64,000 bases of DNA from Conchocele bisecta. Taxonomy: Eukaryota; Mollusca; Bivalvia; Lucinida; Thyasiridae. Made by a program: the position numbers and the translations under genes. The notes beneath the pieces were generated by a model, which did no database searches, was not told where the DNA came from, and saw only the letters and a program-made list of their open reading frames with translations. Every line of letters starts with the position of its first letter. Position 1 is the first letter of the stretch. Below are positions 52,570 to 62,635 of the stretch, piece by piece. The stretch lies in NCBI GenBank assembly GCA_029237695.1, contig CM055265.1, forward strand, positions 106,592,773 through 106,656,772, read 5' to 3'.

Positions 52570-53040
52570 ATCCTTACAGGAGTGGGTGGTGGTCGGGCGA
52601 ATGAGACGGCGTAATTTAACGGTATGGCCTATGGGTTCCTCATAAAAGGAATCATGATTTGCCTGGTTTGGCCCTCAGGTACGTTTTTATCTTTGGCTCT
52701 TTAGTTACATGTACCTGGGAGTTGAATTGGGTTATTGCCCATTATAAAAGTAGTAAGATTATTACTGATCCTACTGCTTTTGGGAGGGCCAAGTGATTCT
52801 GGTGTGGCGAGGACCTGGCATCAGATCAGGATTATTCTGATTTCAGGGCTGAATATATAGTTTTGTTATTGTAAATATTCAGTTCTGATTTTGGGATTTT
52901 CCCCCCATTTGTACATGTACTTGAACATGTACATGTACTTGTACAGGTAATATATGGGATTTAGTACTAAACCCATTGACCCGGCCTTAAATGACCTTAG
53001 CTGTTGATAGGCCGTTAAACCCCAACAAACAAACAAACAA
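52570..53040 (+). repeat. SINE-1, fullest copy
   Basis: Head GGTGGTCGGGCGAATGAGAC, body with GTTCCTCATAAAAGGAATC, GTGTGGCGAGGACCTGGCA, GGGCTGAATATATAG, ACATGTAC microsatellite, tail GCTGTTGATAGGCCGTTAAA and (AAAC)n. tRNA ancestry of the head is not certain. Confidence 0.8.
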
Positions 53041-53105
53041 AACATCCTTACCAGAATCCCAACCAGAGACCTTGTTTGGCCCTCGTGTACGTCATTGGCG
53101 TTCTG

Positions 53106-53416
53106 TAGCCTATTTCATCAACATTGCAAAGTATACTTTAGTAGCAAAGTATACTTTGAGGGAGAAATTTTCAATTTTATGATAAATTTATTAATTTTTA
53201 TTATACTGAATTTATTACATTATCACAGCCAATTTGGCTGTGATAATGTAATAAATTCTGTATAATAATTCTGCATACTTTTAATCATGAAATATATGCA
53301 GTTCGCCAGTTGTTAGTTCTATATGAAATAATGCATTTCAGGAAAAATAAATGATTACTCCCTCAAAGTATACTTTGCTAGTAAAGTATACTTTGCAATG
53401 TTGATGAAATAGGCTA
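53106..53416. mobile_element. FB-1 foldback MITE in SINE-1 fragment
   Basis: TAGCCTATTTCATCAAC ... GTTGATGAAATAGGCTA with CTG on both sides (53103-53105, 53417-53419). SINE-1 pieces flank it at 53060-53102 and 53420-53595. Confidence 0.93.
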
Positions 53417-53649
53417 CTGGTATGTGACAATTGAATATGGTTATACCAGTTATATGAGTATTATGATTATTCGTAATAACTTTTACTTTTAGCAGAAGGG
53501 GCCCCACCCCCAATGCAGCAGGTTATGTCAGGCCCGGGCTTAAATGACGTTAGCTGTTGATAGGTCATTAAACACCAATAAATCAAATCAATCACACTTG
53601 TCTACCATATACAACTCATGTTCTATATAGTATATCCACATTAAGTATG

Positions 53650-54157
53650 ATTACTGTCTGTTCCATGTTTTGCTGCCGACGAACATTTGGCCATTAAAGA
53701 AATTAAATCTAAAAAATATTTAAAAGTAAGTACTTTTTCATCAATAACAAAAAAGTCCCCCTTCCCAAAAAAATTATTATATTGATTTTATTGCGAAAAA
53801 ACGATTTTACTATGGGAATTTAACATGGCGAGTCAATTTCCCAAAAAACGAAACATTTTGGAAATTGACTCCGAAACCTGGCGAAATAGTTTGAAAATGA
53901 TGTAACTAAGAAAACATAAGTTAGATTTTGAAAATTGGTCCACAAATAAATAAAATATTAAAAAAATATATATTTTTAGCCCCCATGTTAAATTCCCGTT
54001 CTCTTTTTTGCAATAAAATCAATATTTGATGGATTTCTTTTTGGGGAGGGTGACTTTCTTGTTATTGATGAAAAAGTACTTACTTTTTAATATTTTTTAC
54101 CTTTAATGTGTTTAATGGCCAAAAGTTTGTCGGCAGAAAAACGTGGAACAGACAGTA
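53650..54157. mobile_element. FB-4 foldback element
   Basis: TTACTGTCTGTTCCATG ... CGTGGAACAGACAGTAA; TA flanks; arms shared with 18343-18914 (TGCTGCCGACGAACATTTGG). Confidence 0.88.
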
Positions 54158-54185
54158 ATAACATTGTATTCTTATGTGTAACATT

Positions 54186-54431
54186 ATATGTGGTTGTGTC
54201 TGGAGAAATAGGGCTTGTGGGTTTTCTGACCAGTGTAGATCCTGATCAAATAACACACTCCTGTAGCTGGAAAAAAAAAAAATATTTCTTGTTTGAAGCA
54301 TAATGGGTGTTTCAATGATGGAATGGTGAACAGTGCAGATCCTGATCAGACTGTGTGGATGCACATGGTTGGTCTGGATCTACACTGGTCGCAAAACCCA
54401 TAAGCTGCATTTCTACAGTCACAGCCTCATA
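54186..54431. repeat. FB-3 foldback MITE
   Basis: ATGTGGTTGTGTCTGGAGAA ... ATTTCTACAGTCACAGCC; centre with GATCCTGATCAGACTG. Confidence 0.8.
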
Positions 54432-54659
54432 TTTTGCATTTGTGTATGTACGTACGTAACAACTTTCAGGTTAATTATATTATCAAGGCTACCAGCAAAG
54501 GGATTAGCTTAATGATAACGATGCGTGTGTTGTATATGTTTTCCCCAATGTTACTGTCGTGTACCATTAATAATAATATTATCTGTATCTTTTGTATATT
54601 GTTATGGATCTGTGATAAAATTATTAATTGAAACATGTCGTGCATTTTTTTCACTATTT

Positions 54660-56446
54660 TTATACCCCCACAAACAAAGTTTGTTGGGGGTATATAGGAG
54701 TCAGCTTGTCGGTCGGTCGGTCGGTTCGGTCGGATCGGTCGGTCGGATTCGGAACTCGGTCTGGTCTGGTCTGGGGGGTGGGTGGGGGGTGGGTCGGTTC
54801 TGTCGGTCTGTCGGTCTGTCGGTCGGTCTGTTGGAAATTCCCTTTCGCTCTATATCTTCTACACCGATGCATGGATTATCAAATGGCTTGGCACAAATGT
54901 TTCTCATGATGAGAAGGTGTGTCGCGATCAATAACCACGCACCTACGTCCAAGGTCAAGGTCACAGTTGAAGGTCAAACAGGTCAAACTATCAAAATTCC
55001 CTTCCGCTCTATATCTTCTACACCGATGCATGGATTATCAAATGGCTTGGCACAAATGTTTCTCATGATGAGAAGGTGTGTCGCGATCAATAACCACGCA
55101 CCTACGTCCACGGTCAAGGTCACAGTTGAAGTTCAAAGGTCAAACCTATCGAAATTCCCTTCCGCTCTATATCTTCTACGCCGCTCTATATCTTCTACGC
55201 CGATGCATGGATTATCAAATGGCTTGGCACAAATATTTCTCATGATGAGAAGGTGTGTCGCATCAATAACCACGCACCTACGTCCAAGGTCAAGGTCACA
55301 GTTGAAGGTCAAAGGTCAAACCAATTGAAATTCCCTTCCGCTCTATATCTTCTCTTCTACACCGATGCATGGATTATCAAATGGCTTGGCACAAATGTTT
55401 CTCATGATGAGAAGGTGTGTTGCGATCAATAACCGCGCACCTACGTCCAAGGTCAAGGTCACAGTTGAAGGTCAGACCTATTGAAATTCCCTTCCGCTCT
55501 ATATCTTCTACACCGATGCATGGATTATCAAATGGCTTGGCACAAATGTTTCTCATGATGAGAAGGTGTGTCGCGATCAATAACCACGCACCTACATCCA
55601 AGGTCAAGGTCACAGTTGAAGGTCAGACCTATTGAAATTCCCTTCCGCTCTATATCTTCTACACCGATGCATGGATTATCAAATGGCTTGGCACAAATGT
55701 TTCTCATGATGAGAAGGTGTGTCGCGATCAATAACCACGCACCTACGTCCAAGGTCAAGGTCACAGTTGAAGGTCAAAGGTCAAACCTATTGAAATTCCC
55801 TTCCGCTCTATATCTTCTACACCGATGCATGGATTATCAAATGCCTTGGCACAAATGTTTCTCAGGATGAGAAGGTGTGTCACGATCAATAACCACGCAC
55901 CTACGTCCAAGGTCAAGTCACAGTTGAAGGTCAAAGGTCAAACCTATTGAAATTCCCTTCCGCTCTATATCTTCTACACCGATGCATGGATTATCAAATG
56001 GCTTGGCACAAATGTTTCTCATGATGAGTGTGTCGCGATCAATAACCACGCACCTACGTCCAAGGTCAAGGTCACAGTTGAAGGTCAAGGTCAAACCTAT
56101 TGAAATTCCCTTCCGCTCTATATCTTCTACACCGATGCATGGATTATCAAATGCCTTGGCACAAATGTTTCTCAGGATGAGAAGGTGTGTCACGATCAAT
56201 AACCATGCACCTACGTCCAAGGTCAAGGTCACAGTTGAAGGTCAAAGGTCAAACCTATTGAAATTCCCTTCCGCTCTATATCTTTTACACCGATGCATGG
56301 ATTATCACACTATGCCCAGGGTCAAGGTCACAGACTTGATGTGTTTGAAACCTTAACGCTCGGCTAAATGGCTTATAATAAAAAATGCCTCGTTTTCTTT
56401 GGCTGCCAGTGGGGGTATTCGTGTGCCGACAGGCCACATTTCTAGT
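54660..56446 (+). mobile_element. RC-B-type element with 10-copy 151-177 bp satellite
   Basis: 5' hairpin TATACCCCCACAAACAAA / TTTGTTGGGGGTATA, then GTCGGTCGGTCGG runs (54708-54835). Ten monomers, landmark GATGCATGGATTATCA at 54866, 55025, 55202, 55364, 55515, 55666, 55824, 55981, 56134, 56292. Each normally ends with CAAGGTCAAGGTCACAG and AAGGTCAAAGG-like words. 3' end GACAGGCCACATTTCTAGT (CTAGT 56442-56446). The 267-codon frame at 54525-55328 is a satellite translation. Confidence 0.88.
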
Positions 56447-56594
56447 TTAATTTGCTATAATATATGCAATGCATTTACTTTCTATGGCACATGTATGAAT
56501 ATATGAGATGCATTATATATGGGCCCAAAGTAGAGAAAAGGTCCCTTAAAACATTTATGGCCAGCGGATACCCAGATCAGTCTTTGCGGATCTG

Positions 56595-56876
56595 TAGCCG
56601 ATTTAGTAGCTATTAAAGTATACTTTGAGGGAATAATTATTTATTTTTTATATAGAACGAACGAGTGTTTATATTTGATGATTAACATTCTGGATAATTA
56701 TTATCAGATTATACTGTATTTGTTACATCATGTACATTGTCACAGCCGGTTTGTTTTGGTTAGAAATGTTATTTCATTAAATACAAAAATAATTAATTTA
56801 TTCATAAATCGAAAATTTTCCCTCGAAGTATACTTAGCAAGATAAGTATACTTTGCAATTTTGGTGAAATCGGCTA
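56595..56876. mobile_element. FB-1 foldback MITE, diverged
   Basis: TAGCCGATTTAGTAGC ... GGTGAAATCGGCTA, CTG on both sides (56592-56594, 56877-56879). The left arm is eroded. Confidence 0.88.
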
Positions 56877-57004
56877 CTGTTCCGGGCATATCCTGGTTGC
56901 TATTCAGTCGATCAAGCGATATCCATCTCACTGAATAACATTTTTTTTATTGATTTGTGTTATGCATCCATATGATGATTATAACTAACAAGGGTCACAC
57001 ATGT

Positions 57005-57212
57005 TTAAACCTTACAGTGCTGAATTAGAATTTATTGTCTGCTGCTCAGGTTTTATTTTCCATTTTTCTCATGAAAAACATGATTTGACAGCATTTTAGA
57101 ATCATTTCTAATGATTCTAAAGTGCTGTCAAACCATGTTTTTATTGAGAAAGAATACAAAATATGAAACAACAGCAGACAACACTTTTCGGTTCCAACCT
57201 TTAAGGGTTAAG
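57005..57212. repeat. Foldback element
   Basis: AACCTTACAGTG / AACCTTTAAGGGTTAA outer ends; arms GTCTGCTGCTCAGGTTTTAT and CATGATTTGACAGCATTTTA with inverses, centre GAATCATTTCTAATGATTC. Confidence 0.75.
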
Positions 57213-57219
57213 AGCTTTT

Positions 57220-57735
57220 ATATCTGCCAGTGACCCAAACTCACCTTGTATGGGCGGGAGCATTCCTTGATGGGTGTATATTGTTTTAAACTTGGCCGAT
57301 GAGACCATATGCATATTTGAAAAGATTAGTATCGTAATAGCGAGCCTTACTGAAATTCACACGTGATCTAAACAGGCCTGGCACCAGATCAGGACACTAT
57401 CTTTCAGTGTTGAACATTTTCATTGTAATATCAGTGCTGAATTCACATTCCTGTCTGTAGATAACCTTGTGGAATGGCTCAGTTTCGACCAATGAAACTG
57501 CATGATACAATTGTCGTTTGCAATCAGAAAGTAAGAAAATTACAGGCCTGTATGTGCCCCAGCATGTATTTATGTTTATGTATCTATAATGTGTCTTTAT
57601 TTATTGAAATTTAATATGAAAACAAAATAAGCTAATAAATATCTGTTCTATAAAATGTTGTGTTTATTCATGTTTGCAAGGCGACGGAAGCATAATAATA
57701 GTGGTCCGGCGAAGTCCCCCATGCATCCACTCAAA
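57220..57735. other. Mostly unique sequence, SINE-1 remnant
   Basis: CAGGCCTGGCACCAGATCAGG near 57373 is a SINE-1 relic; otherwise nothing recognised. Confidence 0.4.
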
Positions 57736-57738
57736 GTG

Positions 57739-57801
57739 TATGTTGTTACCACTCAGTTGAACCGTCTCGTCGAGACGGTTCAACTGAGTGGTAACAACAT
57801 A
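57739..57801. repeat. Near-perfect 63-bp hairpin
   Basis: TATGTTGTTACCACTCAGTT and its exact inverse around GAACCGTCTCG/CGAGACGGTTC with almost no loop. Outer sequence is only weakly palindromic, so it may be the core of a small MITE. Confidence 0.8.
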
Positions 57802-57965
57802 AACTTTTGATGAGAAATGAGAAACATTGCAGTAAATATATCGACCGAGATCTAGCCGAGACGAAAAACAAAATTTCATGTTCAAGTAAACATTTTGGGA
57901 AATGCATGTATTTCATGTTCATATACTATTAATAATACTAATTACATGTATATTACTGAACGTTT

Positions 57966-58124
57966 TTGTCACGCCCGCTTGCGGACAGCGCAATAAAGGG
58001 CACACCGGTGTACGTACGGCCGTACATGCGTCTGGGTTAATGTTTTTGGTTAAATTGTTTCGGTATACATATACTATTATAAAGCCTCAGCGGGCAGGGC
58101 ATGCGGGCCGTAGCCATCCAGTAT
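57966..58124 (+). mobile_element. Minimal RC-A copy without satellite
   Basis: TCACGCCCGCTTGCGGACAG at the start, CGTACGGCCGTACATGCG, GGTTAATGTTTTTGGTTAAA, then CATGCGGGCCGTAGCCATCC and AGT at the end: both RC-A termini within 160 bp. Confidence 0.75.
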
Positions 58125-58379
58125 TTTGTATATATGAATGCTAAATATTTCAATAAAAGCTCATATTTTTGTCCAGATTATTGGTCAGGCAGTCGCCGGA
58201 CCTGTTCCGACGCCCCTGGGTTGTTGTCATCATCAGTGACGATACATCTGATGAAAAAATGTCAAGTTTGTACTGTCATTATTAATATAGAACATATGCT
58301 GGAATTAGATACAGATTTAAATCCTCGAGGTGAGAAATGGACTTGGATTTAGAATGCGCTAATTTCCTAGCCGCCGCCA

Positions 58380-59110
58380 GTGACCGGTGTGGTCAGGACC
58401 TGGCACCAGATCAGGATATTCAAATTTCAGGACTGAATAATATATTTGTTTAAATATTCACTTCTAATATTGGGATCCCTCCACCCCGTCCCTATACAGG
58501 TGAAATGCGGGATTCCACCCCGCTAACCGCCCCGTGCAGGCACCGGGGCGGGATCAACTGATCCTGAGGGATCAACTGATCCTGAGAATAGTGCTGCAGT
58601 AGCCATTGCTTGTCGTAAAAGGCGACTAAACTGGCTTAACGATTGGGTTCATACTTTCCGGAACCCACTATACCGGATTTGGCCCTCATGTACATTTTTG
58701 GCTTTCTTGTATGTGAGAGTTGAGTCAGGCTATGCCCCATATATAAAAGAAAGATTAACGCTAATCCTATTTACGTTTTAGGGGATGGGATAAATGTATG
58801 CTGGTGTGGCGAGGGCCTGGCACCAGATCAGGTTGTTCTAATTTCAGGACTGAATATATATTTTGATTGTAAATATTGAGTTCTGAAGTTGGGATTTACC
58901 CCCCTCGGACAGGTGGATACGGGACACGATTTACTCGGGATANCCCCGTTGACCCGTCTGCGTGTAGACTCCCTGAGGCTTGTACCTCTATGTCAGAAAA
59001 GCGGACGTTAAACCCTATTCACTCACTCACTCACTCCACCCCGCTAACCAAACCTAAAATGGCTGTAGCTGTTGACAGGCTGTTAAACACCATTGAATCA
59101 ACTGGTGGCA
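58380..59110 (+). repeat. Cluster of SINE copies
   Basis: SINE-1 pieces (58385-58530), a copy with GCTTGTCGTAAAAGGCGACT (58605 on), GGCCTGGCACCAGATCAGG, and a different 3' tail GACGTTAAACCCTATTC (ACTC)n at 59000-59037, then another SINE-1 tail to 59100. The single ambiguous base N is at 58943. The tail GACGTTAAACCC plus (ACTC)n is of a kind I recall from molluscan SINEs. Confidence 0.7.
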
Positions 59111-59135
59111 AAACCCATATTGGCGTATGCTCCAG

Positions 59136-59670
59136 GGGGCCGTTTCACTAAACTTCGTACGACTTAAATGTTCGTAAGTTCAAAATTATGATAGTCTGTA
59201 AATTTCACATTAACAATGTTTTCTTGTAAAATATTGATTTTATTGCGAAAACAAAATTTCCCCATGTTAAATCCCCATAGACATCTTCACTCCGTGAAGA
59301 TGTCTATGGGGATTTAACATGGGGAAATTTTTCAGAATTTCAGAAATACTGGACCGATTTTTAAAATTTAACTTTTGTTTTCTTAGTTAGATCATATCCA
59401 AGCTATCTAGTCAGGTTTGGGAGTCAATTTCCAATTTTTTTCGTTTTTTGACTAATCCCACACTCCTTTACCTCTTTTTCCCCCATGTTAAATTCCCATA
59501 GAGAAATCAATTTTTCGTAATAAAACCAATATTTGACCGAATTTCACGAAATAAAAAGAAGGCTCATTCTTAAATTTTCGTTTAATTTAATACTATCGAA
59601 AAAAATATTGTTTTTGAATTGTTTATATGGCCGTAAAATTTGGGCAGCTTTCGTGAAACAGACTATAGTA
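59136..59670. repeat. FB-2 left half joined to FB-4-like element
   Basis: FB-2 left arm from GGGGCCGTTTCACTAAAC (59136) stops at TTTTCTTGTAAA (59229), where an FB-4-like foldback (TATTGATTTTATTGCGAAAA ... GTGAAACAGACT, 59230-59665) begins. The right half of FB-2 is missing. Confidence 0.75.
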
Positions 59671-59919
59671 TTATCAGTGCCGAGAGTCTGATGATCTTTT
59701 CTATTGTAAACATGTACATATGCTGTCATGCTCATGCTCATGCTCGCTCATGCTCTTTATCACACGGGTTCATTCATTCACACAGTTGCATTTGGGAACA
59801 GTGAATACCCTGTACCGCTGCGTTAGTAAATCCGGGTCTACAATAGTGCAGCACAAAACAAACTCCTGGCATTTCATCAACAATGGTATGATGTATTGGG
59901 TTATGAAAACGTCATTTGC

Positions 59920-60133
59920 AGGAATGGATTTTGATGTTGATTTTCCTACCAATCCAATCGTCAAAAAATGATCTTCAGACTAGTCCATTTATGAAAAGGG
60001 TGTTTTTGCTCTAAAAATATGAAAATTACTTGAAAAAAATGCAGATCCTGATGTGACGGCTCGTCACGAGCCGGCTCATCTGGAACTACACTGTCTGCCA
60101 ATACCAATATATAGGTCTAGTGTTGAAAGGGTT
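59920..60133. repeat. FB-7 foldback MITE
   Basis: Inner palindrome GGCTCGTCACGAGCCGGCTC, right end TAGTGTTGAAAGGGTTAAA. Shares CAATCCAATCGTC-type inner arm with 10774-11022 in inverted orientation. Confidence 0.7.
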
Positions 60134-60140
60134 AAAAGTA

Positions 60141-60312
60141 TGCTATCAGATTCTCCTATTGGGTATACATGTATACAACGGCCTGCTATCAGATTCTCCT
60201 ATTGGGTATGCATGTATACAACGGCCTGCTATCAGATTCTCCTATTGGGTAGACATGTTTACAACGGCCTACTATCAGATTCTCCTATTGGGTATACATG
60301 TATACAACGGCC
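60141..60312 (+). repeat. 43-bp minisatellite, four copies
   Basis: Unit: GCTATCAGATTCTCCTATTG then GGTATACATGTATACAACGG. Copies are nearly identical. Because 43 is not a multiple of three, overlapping frames in both phases are artefacts. Confidence 0.9.
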
Positions 60313-60539
60313 TGCGATAATCTTGCCAATATTGGTTAATTTCTTTATTTCCAAATACTTGAATTTTGTGCATAAATCAAGCAGTTTGACTGGCTGAACT
60401 TGAGTTGTGCTACAGCTCAGGCGCAGACAATCAAATTGTTTGATTGCGAATCGGCATTGTCGATAAATGTCCAGAAACGTTGATACTCTGGGCAAGATTA
60501 AAGCAGGCGGTTGTGTATAGGAAAACCGTGCTACCGCCC

Positions 60540-60890
60540 TGCCCAATCTCCGCCAGTAATTAAAGGGGGAATTAGACAGTTGGTAATCGTCAGGCCTAAA
60601 CCTTGATGTTTCCACTACCCCCGTCCCCGCACTCCACCCCCACCCATTGCCCTAGCTGCGCCAGTAGTTAAAGGGAAATATATCTAGATGCGGTAGTCGA
60701 TAATCATCAAGCCTAAACCTTGGTGTTTCCTCTACACCCACCCCCGACCCCCACCCTCACCCATTGCCCTACATGTAGCTGCGCCAGTAGTTAAAGGGAA
60801 ATATATCTAGATGCGGTAGTCGATACTCATCAAGCCTAAACATTGGTGTTTCCACGACCCCCACCCCCGACCCCACCCATTGTACTAATA
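60540..60890 (+). repeat. ~115-bp tandem repeat, three copies
   Basis: CGCCAGTAGTTAAAGGGAAA, then GCCTAAACCTTGGTGTTTCC and a C-rich stretch CCCACCCATTGCCCTA. It ends about 75 bp before the CRE-like site of the candidate promoter. Confidence 0.85.
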
Positions 60891-60965
60891 TAATACAAAC
60901 ACAGCGATAGGAAATAAAATGCACGCTACGTTAGTTCTTCACGCAATTACGGGTGATATCGTCTA

Positions 60966-61041
60966 TGACGTCGGTCGTTTCAACGTCACCATCTGCCAAA
61001 CAAGTATAAATAGGACGCTCCTCTTAGCGACGTCGTCAGTT
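60966..61041 (+). promoter_or_regulatory. Candidate core promoter: CRE-like site, TATA box, initiator
   Basis: TGACGTCG (60966-60973) and AACGTCA (60982-60988) are CRE-like; TATAAATAG lies at 61005-61013; an initiator-like TCAGTT at 61036-61041 is about 31 bp downstream. This spacing fits a focused RNA polymerase II promoter. The next ATG in strong context is 61144. Confidence 0.6.
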
Positions 61042-61143
61042 GACTTCGCGACTTCACACGACGCCACTTCGAATTTTTCGAATACAATACACGAATACAG
61101 CGAAACTGAAAACAAACGTATTTTTTCTTTGACTTGCGAGAAA

Positions 61144-61174
61144 ATGGAGCAGGGCCAGTGCAGTTCAAGTTCAG
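61144..61174 (+). CDS. Candidate first coding exon of a second gene
   Basis: ATG with A at -3 and G at +4, ten codons MEQGQCSSSS plus one base, then donor GTATGT at 61175. A canonical TATA/initiator pair lies 105-140 bp upstream, giving a plausible ~105-base 5' UTR. I do not recognise the protein. The exon is too short to prove by itself; support comes from the promoter, the start context and the donor acting together. Confidence 0.4.
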
Positions 61175-61435
61175 GTATGTGGTAATTATTGTGTGTGTTT
61201 CTGTTCGTGAATATACGACGTCAGTTCCCTTGTGTAATGTTTTTCTACAAAACGGTTCGTGTCAAAATAGCTTTAACAAGACGTTTTCCCACAACAATTC
61301 CTTCATACATATATCTACATGTACCCCACCCTGCTTGTTAAAAAGTGTGAATTGTACAGAGAGGCTACTGGGAATGCCTTACAAGTTACATGTTTTGTCT
61401 TGTGTTCAAATATTGTGTCGTTTGCATGTATACAG

Positions 61436-61669
61436 AGGATCCCTGTAATCGTGTGTCAGTCGCCGCGACAAAGGCGACTTGTTGAGGGTTTGATCAGTGT
61501 AGCTCTCGAACCTTTCCGGGCTTTCGTCAGAGTCGTCATAATTGATCCTCAACTCCAAAGCAAAAACTCCCTCTTAATCCGTAACGTACGGACTTTTCGG
61601 GAATTTGCAGAGTTACTGCCCGCAACTATGTCAGACTGCGCGGATGCTCAAGCTCATATGTGGCTGTAA
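61436..61669 (+). other. Long open frame after an acceptor-like site, unrecognised
   Basis: After CATGTATACAG (ending 61435) one frame stays open for 77 codons (RIPVIVCQSPRQRRLVEG ... FREFAELLPATMSDCADAQ) before running into an FB-3 copy at 61660. Composition is more GC-rich and codon-like than the surroundings. Joined to exon 61144-61174 the phase would instead meet TGA at 61483. No matching domain recognised; may be a decayed exon. Confidence 0.3.
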
Positions 61670-61896
61670 CTGGAGAAAAGGGACTGATGGGAGTTGTGAC
61701 CAGTGTAGCTCCTGATCAAATAGTGCACTCCTGTAGTCTGATAACGACCTATAGTGCATGTCGGAAGCATGACGGGTGTTCCATTGATGGAATGGCGAAC
61801 AGTGTAGATCCTGATCAGACTATGCGGAAGCACAGGTTGATCTGGATCTACACGGGTCGCAGAACCAATACACCCCATTTCTCCAGTCACAGCCAG
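61660..61896. repeat. FB-3 foldback MITE
   Basis: ATGTGGCTGTAACTGGAGAA ... CATTTCTCCAGTCACAGCCA, full copy with GATCCTGATCAGACT core. Confidence 0.85.
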
Positions 61897-62033
61897 ATAT
61901 ATCTGGTGCTACACTGGGTGCAAATTAAATATGGTCCCTTCGCACGATACAATATTTCCATTAACCCTGTCCCCCATAAATAACTGGCATAGCCTGGTTC
62001 ATGCTATTTTTTGGAATAGTTCATTAACCATAT

Positions 62034-62443
62034 GTGGCTGTGACTGGAGAAATGAGGCGTATGGGTTTTGCGACCAGTGTAGCTCCAGATCAGCCTGTGA
62101 ATCTGCATAGTCTGATCAGGATCTGCACTGTTCGTAATTCCATCAATGGAACACCAATCATGCTTCTAACAAACGGTATCATCCGCTGTCTGGCTACAGA
62201 AGCTACACTGGTCACACATCCAGGGATTCCGCTGGCGATCGCCACTTTCGCAATTGGCGATAAAAATAAACAATTGACGATACAAAATTACAATTTTCGA
62301 AAATTGTAATTTTTTATCGCCAATTGTTTATTTTTATCCTATTGGTTATTCCTTTTCTTTTTTTTTTGATTTTTTATCAGGCTACAGAAGCTACACTGGT
62401 CACACATCCCATAATACCCATTTCTCCAGTCGCAGTCACATAT
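62034..62443. repeat. FB-3 copy split by a small hairpin element
   Basis: Left part 62034-62218 (GTGGCTGTGACTGGAGAAAT ... ACTGGTCACACATCC), then a hairpin AATTGGCGATAAAAATAAAC / inverse at 62251-62338, then the end repeated (62382-62443, CTACACTGGTCACACATCCC). Confidence 0.75.
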
Positions 62444-62635
62444 ACGGGATATTTTAAAAACAATTCTGACAAATACTGTAGATCTTTGGATCTTCAATGT
62501 TTGTAAATGTTGGCTTTATGGTATGTATGGTTGATAGGGTGAATGTATATATGGAGAGAACGTGTACATGTAACTGTATGTCGTATGAATGAATGTTAAT
62601 GTTCTTCTTTTCTATTTCTTCCTTTAATGTTTCAG

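Noticed and set aside
54525..55328. 267-codon open frame
   Set aside because: It is a translation of the GTCGG run and the ~155-bp satellite; the frame repeats with each monomer and shifts where monomer length changes.
58165..58260. Antizyme-like CSDAP segment
   Set aside because: Only five residues match the antizyme frameshift region, there is no UCC-UGA shift site and the flanks are repeats; coincidence.
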